DNA of 64,000 nt. It comes from Bacillota bacterium. Its GTDB lineage: Bacteria; Bacillota; UBA4882; UBA8346. The first letter of the stretch is position 1, and every line of letters begins with the position of its first letter. The position numbers and the translations under genes are program-made. Under the pieces are notes generated by a model that made no database searches, had not been told where the DNA came from, and saw nothing but the letters and a program-made list of their open reading frames with translations. Positions 60,571-64,000 of the stretch are shown here, in pieces. The DNA lies in NCBI GenBank assembly GCA_023402395.1, contig JAEYGI010000072.1, forward strand, positions 1 to 64,000. Direction: 5' to 3'.

Positions 60571-60759
60571 TGCCGTAGTTCCGGGGATGACAAACAATTG
60601 ACAGGCGACGAATGCCGGACTAACGGCAAGGGTTGCCGCAGTTGCGGCATTGAGTGCCGTTGGACCGGCAAGCGATGCCGTAGTTCCGGCATTAGGCGCC
60701 GCCTAAACGGCATTGAATGCCGCTGTTGCGGCGGGAAGTGCCGCAGGAGAAGGGGTAAC
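60571..60759. repeat. 21-bp phased dyad array D
   Basis: Nine unit positions in 21-bp phase from 60571 to 60759; eight keep the TGCCG or CGCCG start, one (60592) is degenerate. Dyad and spacer match arrays A and B (for example TGCCGTAGTTCCGGCAT at 60676), but unit order is not the same as in A or B. It has more stop codons than A and B on the plus strand and a short open frame on the minus strand. The remainder of the 60384-60896 gap shows no other feature. Confidence 0.85.
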
Positions 60760-60896
60760 AAAATTGGGTTTAAAGAAAAAGGAAATAACGGAACAATGGG
60801 GAACAAAAAGACGTGGGAATGATTGCTGAGATGAAGGCTTGGAAATTTATTGAGAAAGCTGGTTTATACAGCTAGAATAATCGCCGTGAGGTAAAG

Positions 60897-61826
60897 ATGC
60901 TTAAAGAAAAGATTGTGGGCAAACAGGCCGGGATCATCACCTATGGACTAACCCCGCCGAAACTGGCCAATCCTGAGGAGAAAATCCGTGAGATTGCGGA
61001 AAAGCAGAAAGCCAGAATTGAAACGGCTGCCATTGACGGATTGATCTTATACGATATCCAGGAAGAGTCGGATCGAATAAAGGAAGAGCGTCCCTTCTCC
61101 TTTTTGCCGACCGTGGATCCGGTCGACTATGAACGAAATTATTTACGGGATTTGAATTTGCCGAAGATCATCTACCGGTGCGTCGGCAAGTATACCCCGG
61201 AGCAATTGGCCCAATGGATCCGAGCGGAACCGGATCGGGACCGGTATACGGTTTTCGTGGGAGCGTCCTCGCATACGCAGGAAGTCAAGTTGAAATTGTC
61301 CGAAGCCTATCAATTATGCCGGAAATCGGATACAAACTTGATTCTGGGCGGGATTACCATCCCCGAACGGCACCGGAAAGGAGCCGACGAGCATCTCCGG
61401 ATCATTCAAAAAACCGAACACGGCTGCCGGTTCTTTGTCTCCCAGACAACCTACGACGTGGAAACCTCCAAGAATCTCTTGTCGGATTATTTTTATCACT
61501 GTGAAAAACATGGCCTGGAGAGGGTTCCGATCTTATTTACCCTTTCACCCTGCGGCTCGCTGAAGACCTTGGAGTTCATGAAATGGCTGGGGATCAGCGT
61601 CCCCAAATGGCTGGAGAACGATTTGATCAACTCGGAAGATATTCTGGATCAATCCATTAAGCTCGAAAAATTGATTTTTGAGGAATTATTCGATTTCGCG
61701 CTGGAAAAACGAATCCCGATCGGTTGCAATATCGAGAGCGTATCGGTGCGGAAAGCCGAAATCGAGGCCTCGATTCAACTGGTCAAAGATATCGGCGATA
61801 TCGTCCGGGCCAAGGGATTGATGTAA
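60897..61826 (+). CDS. Methylenetetrahydrofolate reductase-like protein
   Basis: Predicted 309-residue protein of the MetF-like TIM-barrel superfamily. The best match is the segment LILGGITIPERHRKGADEHL followed by GCRFFVSQTTYD, which parallels the flavin/folate region of MetF. The N-terminus (IITYGLTPPK) differs from the classical SLEVFPP motif, and the true metF lies 12 kb to the left, so this is a divergent paralog with unknown activity. GAGG precedes the ATG by five bases. A 36-bp remnant of a second copy occurs at 62945. Confidence 0.75.
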   Translation: MLKEKIVGKQAGIITYGLTPPKLANPEEKIREIAEKQKARIETAAIDGLILYDIQEESDRIKEERPFSFLPTVDPVDYERNYLRDLNLPKIIYRCVGKYTPEQLAQWIRAEPDRDRYTVFVGASSHTQEVKLKLSEAYQLCRKSDTNLILGGITIPERHRKGADEHLRIIQKTEHGCRFFVSQTTYDVETSKNLLSDYFYHCEKHGLERVPILFTLSPCGSLKTLEFMKWLGISVPKWLENDLINSEDILDQSIKLEKLIFEELFDFALEKRIPIGCNIESVSVRKAEIEASIQLVKDIGDIVRAKGLM

Positions 61827-61879
61827 GAGATTTTGTAATAGGTAATGGTAATAACATAACCTTGGTGCGGGCATTGTAA

Positions 61880-62077
61880 TATAGGCAAAAGGTTGGGGCA
61901 GTTAAAGAAACCTTTCCACTCCGAAATACGGGTATTGTTGAGCGAGAATGCTTTCGACCTTATTTTGGAGGTAAAAATATAGTGACCGTCTTGGCCACCG
62001 TATTTTTGAATTACATCCCGATGAATTAAATAAATATGTTCAGGCGTCAGACACCGATCTCCAAGATTATTTCGCAA
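61880..62077 (-). pseudogene. Decayed Doc/Fic-type toxin gene
   Basis: The minus strand encodes LTPEHIYLIHRDVIQKYGG, the typical N-terminus of Doc-family death-on-curing toxins. After QDG the frame must shift by one to continue with VESILAQQYPYFGVERFL, matching the ES-LA-Q-FGGE part of Doc, and then meets a stop. The catalytic HPFxxGNKR region is missing. Upstream on the same strand, a fragment encoding ILGDTKDVLACLEK is probably the end of its former partner. Confidence 0.6.
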
Positions 62078-62118
62078 GCTTCCTCAGCACTGTTTGATGC
62101 TTTTGATTTGATTTTTCG

Positions 62119-62156
62119 AGACAAGCCAAAACGTCTTTGGTGTCGCCTAGTATGAC
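62119..62156. repeat. 38-bp direct repeat, left copy
   Basis: AGACAAGCCAAAACGTCTTT and following bases match 62983-63020 at 32 of 38 positions. On the minus strand both copies encode DTKDVLA(C/Y)LE, so they are likely C-terminal fragments of the same small gene. They flank the surviving antitoxin and broken toxin. Confidence 0.7.
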
Positions 62157-62275
62157 TTGATTTTTTGCTTCTTTTGGGCAGGCATGAGGACCCTTCTATG
62201 GATGGATATTTTGACCACCCATTATCTGTAAACAAACAGGTATTCTGGTATAATATAAATAAAGGGGGATGGGAT

Positions 62276-62524
62276 ATGAACTTTATACGAAAGATCGCCA
62301 ATAGTGATCTGCTGGCCGGAATCATTAATATTCCAGAGCATATGCGGAATAAAAAAGTAGAGATCATCATATTGCCATATGAAGAGGAAGGAAAAGAGAA
62401 TCTAAAACCTGCGGTTCAACCAAGGGTAAAGGGGTTATTGCATCGATATGCCAACGTGAGCTATCTGCCGCTGGAAGGATCGGCTTGGGCTGAAGCGGTG
62501 AGGGAAACCAATGAAGATAATTGA
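62276..62524 (+). CDS. Probable antitoxin of a type II toxin-antitoxin pair
   Basis: Predicted 82-residue small protein with a short N-terminal DNA-binding-like or hydrophobic part (LLAGIINIPEHMRNKKVEII) and a charged C-terminus ending near WAEAVRETNEDN. It overlaps the start of a PIN-domain toxin reading frame by 14 bases, the usual layout of such pairs. GGGGGA precedes the ATG. Family not certain; AbrB/MazE-like or another short antitoxin class are both possible. AT-rich relative to the core genes. Confidence 0.65.
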   Translation: MNFIRKIANSDLLAGIINIPEHMRNKKVEIIILPYEEEGKENLKPAVQPRVKGLLHRYANVSYLPLEGSAWAEAVRETNEDN

Positions 62525-62897
62525 CGCCAATATTGTTTTACGATATCTTTTTTGAACGATGTTTAAGGATCTGGCGGATAAAGCCGCCTTAATTATCGAG
62601 AATGATCAGGTGTTTATTCCGGTCGAAATTATCGCGGAGATAGTGTATGTTCTGGAGAAGGTGTACAAAGTAGATCGAAACGATATCTTTTCTTCCCTGA
62701 ATGGCTTAACCGATTACGAGAACATTAATGTGGATGAGCAGGAGGTAGTCTGTTCCGCTTTAAGATTTTACACAAGTTTACGTCTTGATTTTGTTGATTG
62801 TTTATTGCTTTCCTATCATAGGATAAAACATCTTCAAGTCGAAACATTTGATGAGAAGTTGAGGAAACAACTGGAAAAGATTTCTCATGGCGAATGA
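62511..62897 (+). pseudogene. PIN-domain (VapC-like) toxin gene with in-frame stop
   Basis: The frame starts MKIIDANIVLRYLF, the classic PIN beginning with the first catalytic Asp (IIDAN), then hits TGA at codon 15, and continues in the same frame with KDLADKAALIIENDQVFIP, IAEIVYVLEKVY and LDFVDCLLLSYH, which supply the remaining PIN helices and acidic residues. Compared with typical RYLLNDxxKD sequences, the local run of T bases suggests small insertions that keep the downstream frame. The toxin is probably inactive unless the TGA is read through or translation restarts at ATG 62559. Confidence 0.75.
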
Positions 62898-62944
62898 GAT
62901 TTCCTAAACTCTTTAGCAATCTCCAAACCGAAGAGGCATTGATA

Positions 62945-62980
62945 GTGAAAAGCATGGCCTGGAGAGGGTCTCCTAATCTT
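62945..62980 (+). pseudogene. Fragment of the MetF-like gene
   Basis: GTGAAAAGCATGGCCTGGAG plus the next five bases match positions 61501-61525 of the MetF-like gene at 24 of 25 bases, with weaker similarity for about ten more bases. It is a remnant of a duplicated copy. Confidence 0.7.
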
Positions 62981-62982
62981 CA

Positions 62983-63020
62983 AGATAAGCCAAAACATCT
63001 TTGGTGTCGGTTGGTACGAC
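62983..63020. repeat. 38-bp direct repeat, right copy
   Basis: Right-hand partner of the repeat at 62119-62156; see that entry. It lies directly upstream of the peptidase E gene. Confidence 0.7.
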
Positions 63021-63059
63021 ATGATCTTGGTGAATCGCGCAATAAAGGCGGCGAACCTA

Positions 63060-63761
63060 ATGAAAAAGTTGGTCTTATACAGCGATCAGATGATTGACGA
63101 AAACCGCAAGATCGACCGGGAATTATTGAGGATGATCGGCAAAGAAAGACCCCGAATCGCCTATATCGCCTCGGCTTCCGATATCACCCGGAAATATTAT
63201 CAACCCAAAGCCGAGTATTATCGGAAATTGGGAGTGGGCCATCTATTCTACTTTGATCTTGACCAGGAGTATGACGAGTCGAAAATCGACGAATTATTAA
63301 GCTGCGACGCAATCCACCTTTCGGGCGGCAACACTTATTATTTTCTCAGGTCGCTGCAGAAGCGGAATTTTATCCCGCTATTGCGCGATTATGTGTCACG
63401 GGGCAAGGTTTTGATCGGGATTAGCGCCGGGAGTATTTTAATGTCGGAAACGATCGGAATCGCCCGGTTCGGGGATGTCAACGCCATCGGTTTGAAGGAT
63501 CTCCGGGCGTTGAATTTGATCGATTTCGATTTTATGCCCCATTGGGATAAGGAAGCCGCTTCCCTGGCCGAAGTGAGGGATTATTCGAAAATATGCCGCA
63601 CAACGGTCTATGCCTGCCCCGATGGCGGCGGCATCATCATCGAAGATGACCGGGCGCGGATTTTTGAGATCTTGTCAAAATCGTCAATGGGATTGAAGCG
63701 GCTGCCGGACGAGTGTGATCGGGCAGCGGAACGCTCCGGCGTTTTAAAGCCGTTTTGCTAA
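63060..63761 (+). CDS. Peptidase E-like protein (family S51)
   Basis: Predicted 233-residue cytoplasmic serine peptidase of the alpha-aspartyl dipeptidase / cyanophycinase superfamily. The nucleophile Ser122 lies in the elbow GISAGS, and HLSGGNTYYFL (87-97) forms the companion loop; MPHWD follows near residue 170. Length fits short PepE-like proteins. The ATG at 63060 has AAAGGCGG upstream. It follows a zone of decayed genes and stands alone. The substrate is uncertain. Confidence 0.85.
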   Translation: MKKLVLYSDQMIDENRKIDRELLRMIGKERPRIAYIASASDITRKYYQPKAEYYRKLGVGHLFYFDLDQEYDESKIDELLSCDAIHLSGGNTYYFLRSLQKRNFIPLLRDYVSRGKVLIGISAGSILMSETIGIARFGDVNAIGLKDLRALNLIDFDFMPHWDKEAASLAEVRDYSKICRTTVYACPDGGGIIIEDDRARIFEILSKSSMGLKRLPDECDRAAERSGVLKPFC

Positions 63762-63808
63762 TAAACATTAGTGTTACGATTGTAGAAAGCATCGCGGGGT
63801 GTTGAGGG

Positions 63809-64000
63809 GTGGGAGACAAACCAAGCGTGAAAGAAACGCGATGGTCGAATCGGGCGGCGAATCGCCGCGCTGCGGGAAGTTCCATGACCAGCCGGTGCGC
63901 GGTTTTTTTGGGGTGGTATATCGCCTTGGATATAGCGTCCGGCTGTTTCCTCGGGCTGATGGGTTCCCGTCTGGAAGCCATTGCGTTATTTAAAGACAGC
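63809..64000 (+). CDS. Possible small membrane protein, cut by the window edge
   Basis: An open frame starting at GTG 63809 (or GTG 63827) runs to the end of the window. It encodes a basic N-terminus, then a hydrophobic stretch VFLGWYIALDIASGCFLG that looks like a membrane helix. A resemblance to AtpZ/AtpI-like proteins that precede ATP synthase genes is possible but weak. The ribosome binding site is poor and the 3' part is missing, so the call is tentative. Confidence 0.35.
   Translation, partial: MGDKPSVKETRWSNRAANRRAAGSSMTSRCAVFLGWYIALDIASGCFLGLMGSRLEAIALFKDS

Overview
The window reads as a chromosome segment of a GC-rich, spore-forming, fermentative Firmicute. The evidence for that is a YpeB germination protein, a serine T-box leader, an LCP-family wall enzyme, a pyruvate formate-lyase with its activase, PdxS/PdxT vitamin B6 synthesis and MalF/MalG-type sugar ABC systems without their own ATPases. 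A deep-branching anaerobic Bacillota lineage is my inference; nothing in the sequence names the species.

Layout. 0.2-12.8 kb (minus strand): a glycan-utilisation operon reading LplB-type permease, YtcP-type permease, solute-binding protein, then three tandem paralogous putative glycosidases (GHL6-like), and at the far end a membrane-bound AraC-type regulator. 13.6-22.0 kb (plus strand): a divergent operon with a DeoR repressor, BtpA/SgcQ-like protein, FGGY sugar kinase, SDR dehydrogenase, a second sugar ABC importer (permease, binding protein, permease) and an inositol-monophosphatase-like enzyme. 22.7-27.5 kb: Nudix hydrolase, pflB-pflA, peroxiredoxin. 27.6-32.4 kb: P1B metal ATPase with a CsoR-type regulator, then YeiH-like exporter divergent from a LysR regulator. 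32.6-42.3 kb: acyl-CoA ligase, HtrA protease, YpeB, T-box plus serA, a small unknown protein, LCP protein and ComB-like phosphatase. 42.4-49 kb: Nudix protein, a 21-bp repeat array, MATE transporter with a tRNA 3' fragment behind it, UPF0210/ACT pair, and a membrane-anchored pseudokinase. 49.2-57.5 kb: metF-rpiA, gyrA, Lrp plus aminotransferase, pdxS-pdxT. 57.6-64 kb: metallo-beta-lactamase-fold protein coupled to a truncated iron-type permease, LysR, a MetF-like protein, decayed toxin-antitoxin genes, peptidase E and a gene leaving the window.

The most unusual content is intergenic. Four gene-free stretches (13.1, 22.2, 43.0 and 60.6 kb) hold arrays with a strict 21-bp period in which each unit carries a short dyad. 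Three arrays share the unit TGCCG-N6-CGGCA; the two at 13.1 and 22.2 kb are homologous and differ by whole-unit gain or loss. The array at 43.0 kb has another sequence but the same period. Twenty-one bp is about two helical turns and exactly seven codons, so a phased protein-binding/structural role and a heptad-repeat coding role are both possible. A second system is a set of modular long-hairpin elements (2.5, 15.3, 17.9, 23.4, 31.2, 35.8 and 53.7 kb) built from a few exchangeable stem-loop modules joined by conserved linkers, plus two large near-palindromes (37.9 and 46.9 kb). None contains a transposase.
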